This document shows, piece after piece, positions 1 to 5,410 of a stretch of 6,097 nucleotides of DNA. The stretch is taken from NCBI GenBank assembly GCA_003249275.1, contig QKJO01000081.1, positions 1-6,097 of the forward strand, read 5' to 3'. The DNA is from Spirochaetaceae bacterium. GTDB lineage: Bacteria; Spirochaetota; Spirochaetia; Spirochaetales_E; Spirochaetaceae_B. Below the pieces are notes generated by a model. The model saw nothing but the letters and a program-made list of their open reading frames with translations, did not search any database and was not told where the DNA came from. The translations under genes and the position numbers were made by a program. The number at the start of each line of letters is the position of its first letter. Position 1 is the stretch's first letter.

Positions 1-571
1 GGGGGCCTTCCACGAGTCTGTGGTCGCTTCCTTTGAAAATGAGCTTCGGAGTCCCGAGAAGCTTTTTCTTACTCACCGAATACTCCTGCATGGTGATGCC
101 GTAGAAGAAGTTCTTTTTCCAGGGTCTGTGATCCCAGATCATATTGATGAAGTATTTTTTTCCGTCCTCGTCATGGAAGAGAGAGGGGTCGAATCCGCTG
201 GAGTTGACGGGGACCGGATCGGTCCAGGGTCCTTCGATCGATTCCGCCGTGGTCAGATAGTTGGGCGTGTCCTTGTAAATGCCCCTGAGGGAGTGGACAT
301 TGGTGTAGATCAGCCAGAACCTTCCATCGGCATGGGTGAGACAGGGAGCCCAGATGCCGCCGTGATCGGGAATGCCCTTCATATCCAGCAGCACCGTGGA
401 TTCGAGCGGTCTGGCGGCCAGCTCCCAGTTGGCCAGATCCCGGGACGAATGGATCTGCACCCCCGGGAACCACTGGAAAGTGCTGGTGGCGATATAGTAG
501 GTGTCATCCACTCTGATGATGGACGGGTCGGGATTGAAGCCCGTCAGGATCGGATTGGTAATATTATTCAT
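1..571 (-). CDS. xynB: Glycoside hydrolase family 43 beta-xylosidase, N-terminal part (runs off window)
   Basis: This is the start of a family 43 glycoside hydrolase, most like the beta-xylosidases (subfamily 11/12) that remove xylose from the non-reducing ends of xylo-oligosaccharides. Reading from an ATG at 571, 190 codons are visible; full-length relatives have about 500-550 residues, so the rest of the five-bladed propeller and the usual C-terminal beta-sandwich lie outside the window. All three catalytic positions of the family can be seen: Asp15 in NPDPS (general base), Asp128 in GFDPSLF (pKa modulator) and Glu188 in VEGP (general acid), at almost the same spacing as I recall for the Selenomonas ruminantium xylosidase. 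Other family hallmarks are [23 protein letters not shown] and NYLTTAE. There is no signal peptide, so it probably acts in the cytoplasm on imported oligosaccharides. An in-frame ATG at 583 is possible, but the one at 571 has GGAG 6 nt upstream and gives the usual family N-terminus. Some relatives also have alpha-L-arabinofuranosidase activity. Confidence 0.93.
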   Translation of the reverse strand, partial: MNNITNPILTGFNPDPSIIRVDDTYYIATSTFQWFPGVQIHSSRDLANWELAARPLESTVLLDMKGIPDHGGIWAPCLTHADGRFWLIYTNVHSLRGIYKDTPNYLTTAESIEGPWTDPVPVNSSGFDPSLFHDEDGKKYFINMIWDHRPWKKNFFYGITMQEYSVSKKKLLGTPKLIFKGSDHRLVEGP

Positions 572-591
572 TCCTGTCTCCATGGCATGAG

Positions 592-655
592 TTGTTCCTT
601 ATTTGTACTCTCAATTTTGCTATAGGTTCTTTTATTCGTCAATAATAAGGAACAA
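592..655. repeat. Perfect 12-bp inverted repeat, candidate operator pair
   Basis: AATAAGGAACAA is present on the plus strand at 644-655 and on the minus strand at 603-592, with no mismatch. The arms are separated by 40 bp and their centres are 52 bp apart, close to five helical turns, so both would face the same side of the DNA. One arm lies just upstream of the predicted GH43 -35 box and the other just downstream of its predicted start site. The downstream copy contains AAGGAA and might instead partly reflect a Shine-Dalgarno-like sequence. The identity is directly seen; an operator role is inference. Confidence 0.5.
614..642 (-). promoter_or_regulatory. Candidate sigma70-type promoter of the GH43 gene
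   Basis: On the minus strand, TTGACG (642-637, five of six matches to the -35 consensus) is separated by 17 bp from CAAAAT (619-614, four of six to the -10 consensus). Transcription would start near 607 and give a short leader of about 36 nt before the ATG at 571. The -10 is weak, which would fit an activated promoter. The two arms of a 12-bp inverted repeat flank it. This was predicted by eye, with no experimental support. Confidence 0.45.
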
Positions 656-671
656 AAGAGGGAAAAAAACT

Positions 672-700
672 TTGACAGCCCAAAATCTCAGGTGTAGAAT
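672..700 (+). promoter_or_regulatory. Strong sigma70-type promoter of the ABC operon
   Basis: A perfect -35 hexamer, TTGACA (672-677), is followed after exactly 17 bp by TAGAAT (695-700), a five-of-six match to the -10 consensus. Transcription should begin near 707, leaving a leader of about 63 nt. Directly upstream (about 647-669) is an almost pure purine tract ending in seven A residues, which could act as an UP element or as part of an activator site. This is the best promoter in the window. Its near-consensus form suggests that control may include repression or an event in the leader, not only activation. Confidence 0.75.
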
Positions 701-716
701 CAACAGAACAAGGAGA

Positions 717-736
717 GTTCTGCTGATCTGCAGAAC
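717..736 (+). promoter_or_regulatory. Inverted repeat / hairpin in the leader of the binding-protein gene
   Basis: GTTCTGC (717-723) and GCAGAAC (730-736) are perfect reverse complements separated by 6 nt. The element lies about 10-30 nt downstream of the predicted start site and ends 18 nt before the Shine-Dalgarno sequence of the binding-protein gene. In RNA it would form a 7-bp stem with a 6-nt loop and no U-tract, so it is not a terminator. It could be an operator for a dimeric repressor or a 5' hairpin that stabilises the mRNA. The function is unknown. Confidence 0.45.
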
Positions 737-754
737 ATCTTAAGGTACAAATTT

Positions 755-762
755 TAAGGAGG
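755..762 (+). promoter_or_regulatory. Strong ribosome binding site of the binding-protein gene
   Basis: TAAGGAGG lies 7 nt upstream of the ATG at 770. This near-perfect anti-16S match at ideal spacing fixes the start at 770 over the in-frame ATG three codons later (779). It fits high expression, as is usual for binding proteins of ABC importers. Confidence 0.85.
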
Positions 763-769
763 ATCTTGC

Positions 770-2125
770 ATGATCAGAATGAAAAGACTGTTCAATACAG
801 CCTTGCTGCTGACGGCCGCAGTTCTGTTGACCACATCGTTCACAGGCTGCAAAAAGGAGGCCGCTCCCAAAACAGCAGAAACGGCAGAAGTCAAAACCAT
901 GGCGCCCGCCGATTATTCGGGGAAAATTGTTGTCTGGTCGTTTACCGACGAGCTCACCGATATGGTGGGCATGTTCAACGAAGTCTATCCCAATGTGGAA
1001 GTTGAATTCGTCGTCATTCCCAATCAGGATGAAGTTTATCTGAACAAGCTCAATACAACTCTCCGTTCCCGGTCGGCGACTCCCGATGCCTTTACCGGTG
1101 AAGCAGCCTTTTACAAGCAGTTCATCGACGCCGGTTACTGGGAACCCATCTCCGACGCACCTTATAATGCGGAAGATCTTGTAAAGAATCTGGTTCCCTA
1201 TGTTCCCAATTCCAGCCGCAATGCGGACGGAAAGATCACAGCCCTGTCCTGGCAGGCCACTCCCGGAGCCCTCTTCTACAGAAGAAGCATCGCTAAAGAT
1301 GTTCTGGGAACCGACGATCCCGCGGAGGTCTCCAAATGGACAAGCGATCTGAACAAATTCTATGAGCTGGGAGAAAAAGTAAAAGCGACTACCGGAGGCA
1401 AGAAGTACCTTCTGGCCGGTTTCTCCGATATGTCCGAGTTCATCTTCAACCTGAGAGACAAACCCTATGTTGTGGACAACAAACTGACAATTCCCCAGGG
1501 ACTCCTGGACTATATGAAGATCGCCAGAGACATGAGAGACAACGGCATCGAATCGGGAACCAAAACCTGGCAGCCGCCATGGTTCTCCTCCATGGCCGAC
1601 GGATCGGTCATGTGCTACATCCTTCCGACCTGGGGACTCCACTACGTGCTGAAACCCAATGCCGAACCCGAAGCCAATGAGGGCAAGAAAGACTTCACCG
1701 GCGACTGGGGCCTGGCTGTTCCTCCCGCTTCCTACAGCTGGGGCGGTACCTGGATCGGAATCAACGCTCTGAGCGAAAAGAAGGATCTGGCCTGGCAGTT
1801 TGTCAAATATCTGGGCAGCGATGAGGGATTCCTCGAAAAGTGGGCCAGAAAGACAGGTGACTTTGTCGCCAACACCAACGTCATCAACAAGATCAAACCC
1901 GACTTTTCTGAACCCTTCCTGGGCGGACAGAACCACTACGACTATTTTGCCAAAGAGGCCGAAAAGATCGATGTCAGCTACAGAGGACCCTGGGACTTCC
2001 AGATTCAGAATGCCTGGGGCGACCAGGTTGAGCAGTATGCCAGCGGCAACAAGAGCTATGATCAGGCTGTTGCTGACTTCAAAAAAGCGGTGAAGGAAAT
2101 CCTTCCCGATGTAGACGTTCAGTAA
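770..2125 (+). CDS. ABC transporter sugar-binding lipoprotein (family 1 solute-binding protein)
   Basis: The 451-residue product is a family 1 extracellular solute-binding protein (SBP_bac_1, UgpB/MalE-like), the part of a carbohydrate ABC importer that captures the ligand outside the membrane. Residues 1-26 form a lipoprotein signal: a basic start (MIRMKR), a hydrophobic core and F-T-G-C, with Cys27 as the predicted lipidated residue, followed by a charged, Ala/Thr-rich linker. The mature fold starts near residue 48 with KIVVWSFTDE and continues with MFNEVYPNVEVEF, the family's first lobe. Trp- and Gly-rich stretches (WGGTWIGINAL, then DLAWQFVKYLG) are typical of the second lobe and the sugar-stacking cleft. 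It is first in an operon with two permease genes. The ligand cannot be read from sequence; the neighbouring GH43 gene suggests xylo-oligosaccharides or arabinoxylan fragments. A good promoter and ribosome binding site precede it and a hairpin follows it, so it is probably made in excess over the permeases. Confidence 0.93.
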   Translation: MIRMKRLFNTALLLTAAVLLTTSFTGCKKEAAPKTAETAEVKTMAPADYSGKIVVWSFTDELTDMVGMFNEVYPNVEVEFVVIPNQDEVYLNKLNTTLRSRSATPDAFTGEAAFYKQFIDAGYWEPISDAPYNAEDLVKNLVPYVPNSSRNADGKITALSWQATPGALFYRRSIAKDVLGTDDPAEVSKWTSDLNKFYELGEKVKATTGGKKYLLAGFSDMSEFIFNLRDKPYVVDNKLTIPQGLLDYMKIARDMRDNGIESGTKTWQPPWFSSMADGSVMCYILPTWGLHYVLKPNAEPEANEGKKDFTGDWGLAVPPASYSWGGTWIGINALSEKKDLAWQFVKYLGSDEGFLEKWARKTGDFVANTNVINKIKPDFSEPFLGGQNHYDYFAKEAEKIDVSYRGPWDFQIQNAWGDQVEQYASGNKSYDQAVADFKKAVKEILPDVDVQ

Positions 2126-2139
2126 GAGCGCGGCATTTC

Positions 2140-2169
2140 ACGGGCATCTGAAAAGATGCCCGTATTTTT
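2140..2169 (+). terminator. Intercistronic rho-independent terminator-like hairpin
   Basis: A perfect 9-bp stem, ACGGGCATC (2140-2148) with GATGCCCGT (2155-2163), encloses a 6-nt loop and is followed by ATTTTT. It begins 15 nt after the binding-protein stop codon and lies about 70 bp before the first permease gene. As no convincing promoter precedes the permeases, it is probably a leaky terminator or a 3' stabilising hairpin that raises binding-protein mRNA over permease mRNA, as known for maltose-type operons. Confidence 0.8.
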
Positions 2170-2228
2170 AATTAACTCTTTTAAAATCATTCAAATACAT
2201 TACAATAAGATTCAGAAAAATATCATAT

Positions 2229-2235
2229 CAAGGAG
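2229..2235 (+). promoter_or_regulatory. Ribosome binding site that selects a GTG start for the first permease
   Basis: CAAGGAG ends directly against an ATG at 2236, leaving no spacer, so that ATG is unlikely to be used. The in-frame GTG at 2242 lies 6 nt downstream of the AGGAG, a normal distance. The start of the permease is therefore placed at 2242. Confidence 0.65.
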
Positions 2236-2241
2236 ATGGAC

Positions 2242-3129
2242 GTGACCCGACAACTTTTCAGGAACCGGGATAACAAGGGATACCTTTTTATTCTGCCCTA
2301 TTTTCTGGCCATGCTGACCCTGCAGATCTATCCGATCTTCTATACGCTTTACCTCAGTTTCTTCAAACCTGTGACCCTGGTAAAGAGTCAGTTTGTCGGG
2401 TTTGAAAACTATGTCCGTCTCTTTACCAATCCCCTGTTCTATACAGCCATCGGCAATACCTGGTTTATCTGGCTGATGAACTACATTCCTCAGATTGTGT
2501 TCGCCCTGATCCTCTCCGTTCTGCTGACCAATCCGAACATCCGGAGCCGGAACATCTTCAGGACTGTATACTTTCTTCCCAATCTGGTGACAGCCGCTTC
2601 GATCGGAGTGCTTTTTGCGGTCCTGCTGGACTGGAAATTCGGAGCCCTGAACCACGCGCTCCTCAAATTCGGAATCTTCAAGGAACCCTTCGAATGGCTG
2701 CAGAACAAGATGGCCACCCGGCTGGCGGTTTCACTGATCCAGTGGTGGCAGTGGTTCGGCTATACAATGATCATCTTTATGGCCGGTTTGAGCGCCATTC
2801 CCGAAGACCTGTACGAAGCTGCTCATATCGACGGGGCCACCAACTCCCAGTCCTTTTTCAGGGTGACCCTCCCGCTGCTCAGGCCGACCATGCTCTACGT
2901 TATGGTGACATCACTGATCGGAGGACTCCAGATTTTCGATATCCCCCGGGTTCTCACAAACGGAAGGGGAGGGCCCGACAACGCCCTCACAACCATGGTT
3001 CTGTACCTCTACAATCAGGGATTCAAGAATTTCAACCTCGGCTATGCTTCGGCCCTGGCCTACGCCCTGTTTATCATGATTATAATTTTTTCGGCCCTGT
3101 CCTTTAAGTTCATCAGGTCCAGAGACTAG
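2242..3129 (+). CDS. Sugar ABC transporter permease, MalF/UgpA type
   Basis: This is a 295-residue inner-membrane permease of a carbohydrate ABC importer (binding-protein-dependent transport family, UgpA/MalF-like). About six hydrophobic segments are visible, at roughly residues 14-40, 72-96, 109-131, 165-185, 216-233 and 266-290. The cytoplasmic EAA loop, which docks onto the ATPase, is clear at about 192-199 (EAAHIDGA) and continues to FFRVTLPLLRP. The early segment with YLFILPYFLAML and the loop with FVGFENYVRLF are typical of this subunit. Length and topology are normal for the short, non-MalF-extended type. The GTG at 2242 is preferred to the ATG at 2236 because of ribosome binding site spacing; choosing the ATG adds two residues. 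It forms the translocation pore with the next gene's product. The stop codon overlaps that gene's ribosome binding site, which suggests coupled expression. Confidence 0.93.
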   Translation: MTRQLFRNRDNKGYLFILPYFLAMLTLQIYPIFYTLYLSFFKPVTLVKSQFVGFENYVRLFTNPLFYTAIGNTWFIWLMNYIPQIVFALILSVLLTNPNIRSRNIFRTVYFLPNLVTAASIGVLFAVLLDWKFGALNHALLKFGIFKEPFEWLQNKMATRLAVSLIQWWQWFGYTMIIFMAGLSAIPEDLYEAAHIDGATNSQSFFRVTLPLLRPTMLYVMVTSLIGGLQIFDIPRVLTNGRGGPDNALTTMVLYLYNQGFKNFNLGYASALAYALFIMIIIFSALSFKFIRSRD

Positions 3130-3134
3130 GAGGT
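3127..3134 (+). promoter_or_regulatory. Ribosome binding site of the second permease, overlapping the upstream stop codon
   Basis: TAGGAGGT includes the TAG stop of the first permease (3127-3129) and lies about 7 nt before the ATG at 3141. The overlap implies that ribosomes ending on the first permease are well placed to start the second, keeping the two pore subunits in balance. Confidence 0.75.
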
Positions 3135-3140
3135 CCCGAA

Positions 3141-3971
3141 ATGATTGAGAAAAAAAGACCCCTTGCGGTCATTCTGATGTACCTGTTTCTGATCATCCTG
3201 GCTGTGATCTGCATCGTGCCCTTCTATATGATGATCATCAACTCCACCAGGAGCAATGTGGAGATCTCCCAGGGGATCTATCTGACTCCCGGCGACTCCC
3301 TCCGGGAGAACTACCAGATCATTCTGGGCAAGGTCAACATCTGGCGGGGGTTCATAAGCTCCGTACTTATCGCCCTGCCGGCTGTGCTCCTGTCCGCCTT
3401 TTTCTCGGCCCTCACCGCCTACGGGTTCGCCAAGTTCAATTTCAGGGGGAAAGAGGTTCTGTTCTGGATCGTTCTGGGAACCATGATGATCCCCCAGCAG
3501 CTTGGTCTGATCGGCTACTATGATCTGTGTGTGAAGCTGGGGCTGATCGACTCCTACGCCCCCCTGATCCTGCCCAACATCGCCAATGCGAGCATGGTGT
3601 TCTTCATCAGGTCCTACATTGAATCCAGCATACCCGACTCTCTGATCGAGGCGGGGCTGATCGACGGCGCGGGAGAGTTCTTCATCTTCCGCAAACTGAT
3701 TTTCCCCCTGGCCATGCCGGCGGTGGCCACCATGTCCATCTTCACCTTCATCTACAAGTGGAATGATCTGATCAATCCCATGGTACTTCTGAACTCGGCG
3801 GAGAAGTTCACCCTTCCCGTGGTGATCTCCAATATCAGAGGATTGTACGAGTCCAATTTCGGTGCCATTTATCTGGGAGTCACCATATCGGTCATCCCGA
3901 TCCTTATCGTGGTCATCACCTTTTCAAGGGCCCTGATCAGCGGGCTGACGATCGGAGCCGTCAAGGGCTGA
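3141..3971 (+). CDS. Sugar ABC transporter permease, MalG/UgpE type
   Basis: This 276-residue protein is the second inner-membrane permease of the carbohydrate importer (UgpE/MalG-like). Hydrophobic segments lie near residues 9-33, 70-96, 106-126, 139-159, 191-207 and 246-270. The EAA loop is at 170-177 (EAGLIDGA) followed by EFFIFRKLIFPLAMPA; Gly replaces the second Ala, a common variation in MalG-type subunits. Other hallmarks are INSTR in the first periplasmic loop, LTAYGFAKFNFRG before the third segment, the MMIPQQ motif, FIYKWNDL, and a short C-terminal tail ending GAVKG. The length is normal for the family. The gene starts 11 bp after the first permease. No ATPase gene follows, so the complex probably uses an MsmX/UgpC-like ATPase encoded elsewhere, as is common for family 1 sugar importers. 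Confidence 0.93.
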   Translation: MIEKKRPLAVILMYLFLIILAVICIVPFYMMIINSTRSNVEISQGIYLTPGDSLRENYQIILGKVNIWRGFISSVLIALPAVLLSAFFSALTAYGFAKFNFRGKEVLFWIVLGTMMIPQQLGLIGYYDLCVKLGLIDSYAPLILPNIANASMVFFIRSYIESSIPDSLIEAGLIDGAGEFFIFRKLIFPLAMPAVATMSIFTFIYKWNDLINPMVLLNSAEKFTLPVVISNIRGLYESNFGAIYLGVTISVIPILIVVITFSRALISGLTIGAVKG

Positions 3972-4012
3972 AAGCCCGGCTTTCCTACCCGGGTTCCGGG
4001 GGGGAGCGCCGC
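3972..4012. other. Short convergent intergenic gap with GC-rich inverted repeats
   Basis: Only 41 bp separate the ends of the converging ABC operon and two-component operon. The gap contains small GC-rich inverted repeats: AGCCCGG (3973-3979) can pair with CCGGGTT (3989-3995, one G-U pair), and CCCGG (3988-3992) with CCGGG (3996-4000). Neither is followed by a T-tract on either strand, so this is not a convincing rho-independent terminator. The hairpins might still slow polymerase from both sides. Confidence 0.3.
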
Positions 4013-5410
4013 TCAGTGCCGGTAGTTTCTGATGTAGTCGGTGGGGCTGCAGCCCACTTCCTGCCGGAAGACGGCGGAAAAGTGGCGGCTGCTTCTGTAT
4101 CCCACCTCGGAGGCGATCTCCTTGATGTTGAGGTTGGTCTCTTTCAGAAGGGTTACAGACCGTTCCATCCTTTTATCGGTTATGAACTTGGTGAAGGGAA
4201 CACCCGTGTGCTTGCGGAAAAGACTGCTCAGATAATTGGGGGTCACCTTCAGCCGGTAGGCGATCTGGGCGATCCCGATCTCTTCATTAAAATGGTCCTG
4301 AATAATCCGGACCGCCTGATCAACAAGAACAGGACGGGTGCCGTCCGGGGGAAGCAGGCTGTGCTCGGAGTTTTCCAGTATGCCCGCAATTGTGGTTTCT
4401 CCGGTTCCGGGATAAAGAACCTTCAGATTCTCCAGAATGACGGCCTCACGGGTTCCGGCTCTGCCTGTGAGTGAGACGAGCTCTTCCAGATCTCCGGTGT
4501 TCCTGTCGTCGGGGGGAAGGGTAATCCACTCTTCCAGTTTCCGGCAGAACTCTTCCAGGCTTTCCGGAAGGTCATCCATCAGTGTCTGAACCGTTCCCGG
4601 GGCCTGGATCAGCCGCTGCCATCCTCCCTGTTCCACATGCTCCCAGTTCTTTTTGAAAATCTGGAAATCACTGTCTCCCGGTATGGGGATGATGTGGATA
4701 TTCACGCCGTCCTGAAGGGACGGGTTCAGCAGGGCCGGCAGGTCCAGGTTTCTGTCCGACCGGGTCTGGTTGAAGCAGCAGAGAAAGAGACTGCCCCTTT
4801 CGAGGCAGACGACGGCGGTTCTGTCGAACAGCCGGTGGGTGGAACACAGGTGGTCGCGCAGTTTTCTGGATACATCATTCCTGACTTCAAGCGAGTGCGG
4901 CTCGTCCAGAACGCTGTCGAGGAAAATGAGCCATCCCGTCCAGAAGCCCTTCTGCTGTAGATCGGGTTCATACTCATAGGCGGTGCTGCCGGTGATGATC
5001 TGGTTCAGGCTGTTTTCGAGCTGTCTCTGATTGCCGCTCTCTTCGGTGATGATCTGTTCCCGGACCCTTGTCAGAACCCGTTCAATTTCCTCCAGGGAGG
5101 GCGGTTTGAGAATGTAGTCCACCGCGCCCAGTTTGAGGGCCCGGCGGGCGTATTCAAAATCGGCATGTCCGGTCAGAATGATCCAGTGGGCTTTTTCATC
5201 CTTAAGTTCTTCCATAGCCTCAAGACCCGACAGGCCGGGCATCCGGATATCCGCCAGAACCAGGTCGGGTTTTTCCCGTCTGAATTCGGCGATCAGCTCT
5301 CTGCCGTTGGGCGCCTCTCTGAGTTCCGCATCCCTGTGAGAGGACTCTCTGATCATATCCTTGACGGTGAAGCGGATCAGCTCTTCATCGTCTGCAATCA
5401 GAATCTTCAT
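4013..5410 (-). CDS. YesN-like response regulator with AraC-type DNA-binding domain
   Basis: The 465-residue product is a two-component response regulator of the YesN type. Residues 1-118 form a receiver domain with the acidic pocket Asp7-Asp8, the phosphorylated Asp54 in LADIRMPGLSG, Thr80 in ILTGHAD and Lys102 in YILKPP, so all key residues are present. Residues of about 120-355 are a poorly conserved linker typical of the group. Residues of about 361-465 form an AraC/XylS DNA-binding domain with two helix-turn-helix units, one around 378-402 (IAQIAYRLKVTPNYLSSLFRK) and one around 429-453 (IKEIASEVGYRSSRHFSAVF). The ATG overlaps the TGA of the upstream kinase gene (ATGA), so translation is probably coupled. 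Only weak G-rich sequence precedes the start. From context it probably activates the converging ABC operon and perhaps the GH43 gene; the target sites are unproven. Confidence 0.94.
   Translation of the reverse strand: MKILIADDEELIRFTVKDMIRESSHRDAELREAPNGRELIAEFRREKPDLVLADIRMPGLSGLEAMEELKDEKAHWIILTGHADFEYARRALKLGAVDYILKPPSLEEIERVLTRVREQIITEESGNQRQLENSLNQIITGSTAYEYEPDLQQKGFWTGWLIFLDSVLDEPHSLEVRNDVSRKLRDHLCSTHRLFDRTAVVCLERGSLFLCCFNQTRSDRNLDLPALLNPSLQDGVNIHIIPIPGDSDFQIFKKNWEHVEQGGWQRLIQAPGTVQTLMDDLPESLEEFCRKLEEWITLPPDDRNTGDLEELVSLTGRAGTREAVILENLKVLYPGTGETTIAGILENSEHSLLPPDGTRPVLVDQAVRIIQDHFNEEIGIAQIAYRLKVTPNYLSSLFRKHTGVPFTKFITDKRMERSVTLLKETNLNIKEIASEVGYRSSRHFSAVFRQEVGCSPTDYIRNYRH

Noticed and set aside
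20..625. 201-codon plus-strand frame opposite the GH43 gene
   Set aside because: The minus strand shows all three GH43 catalytic residues in a continuous family-like protein. The opposite frame resembles nothing known and spans the divergent promoter.
740..1936. 398-codon open frame on the minus strand opposite the binding-protein gene
   Set aside because: The plus strand encodes a clear solute-binding lipoprotein with promoter and ribosome binding site; the antisense product has no recognisable family features. It is a codon-bias shadow.
2170..2235. Possible separate promoter for the permeases, with TACAAT at 2201-2206 as a -10
   Set aside because: No -35 with more than about three matches lies at 16-18 bp spacing. 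The region is simply AT-rich, so hexamers like this are expected by chance.
3971..3983. Palindrome AAAGCC-C-GGCTTT as a terminator
   Set aside because: It has only one central base, so it cannot form a hairpin loop in RNA, and no T-tract follows.
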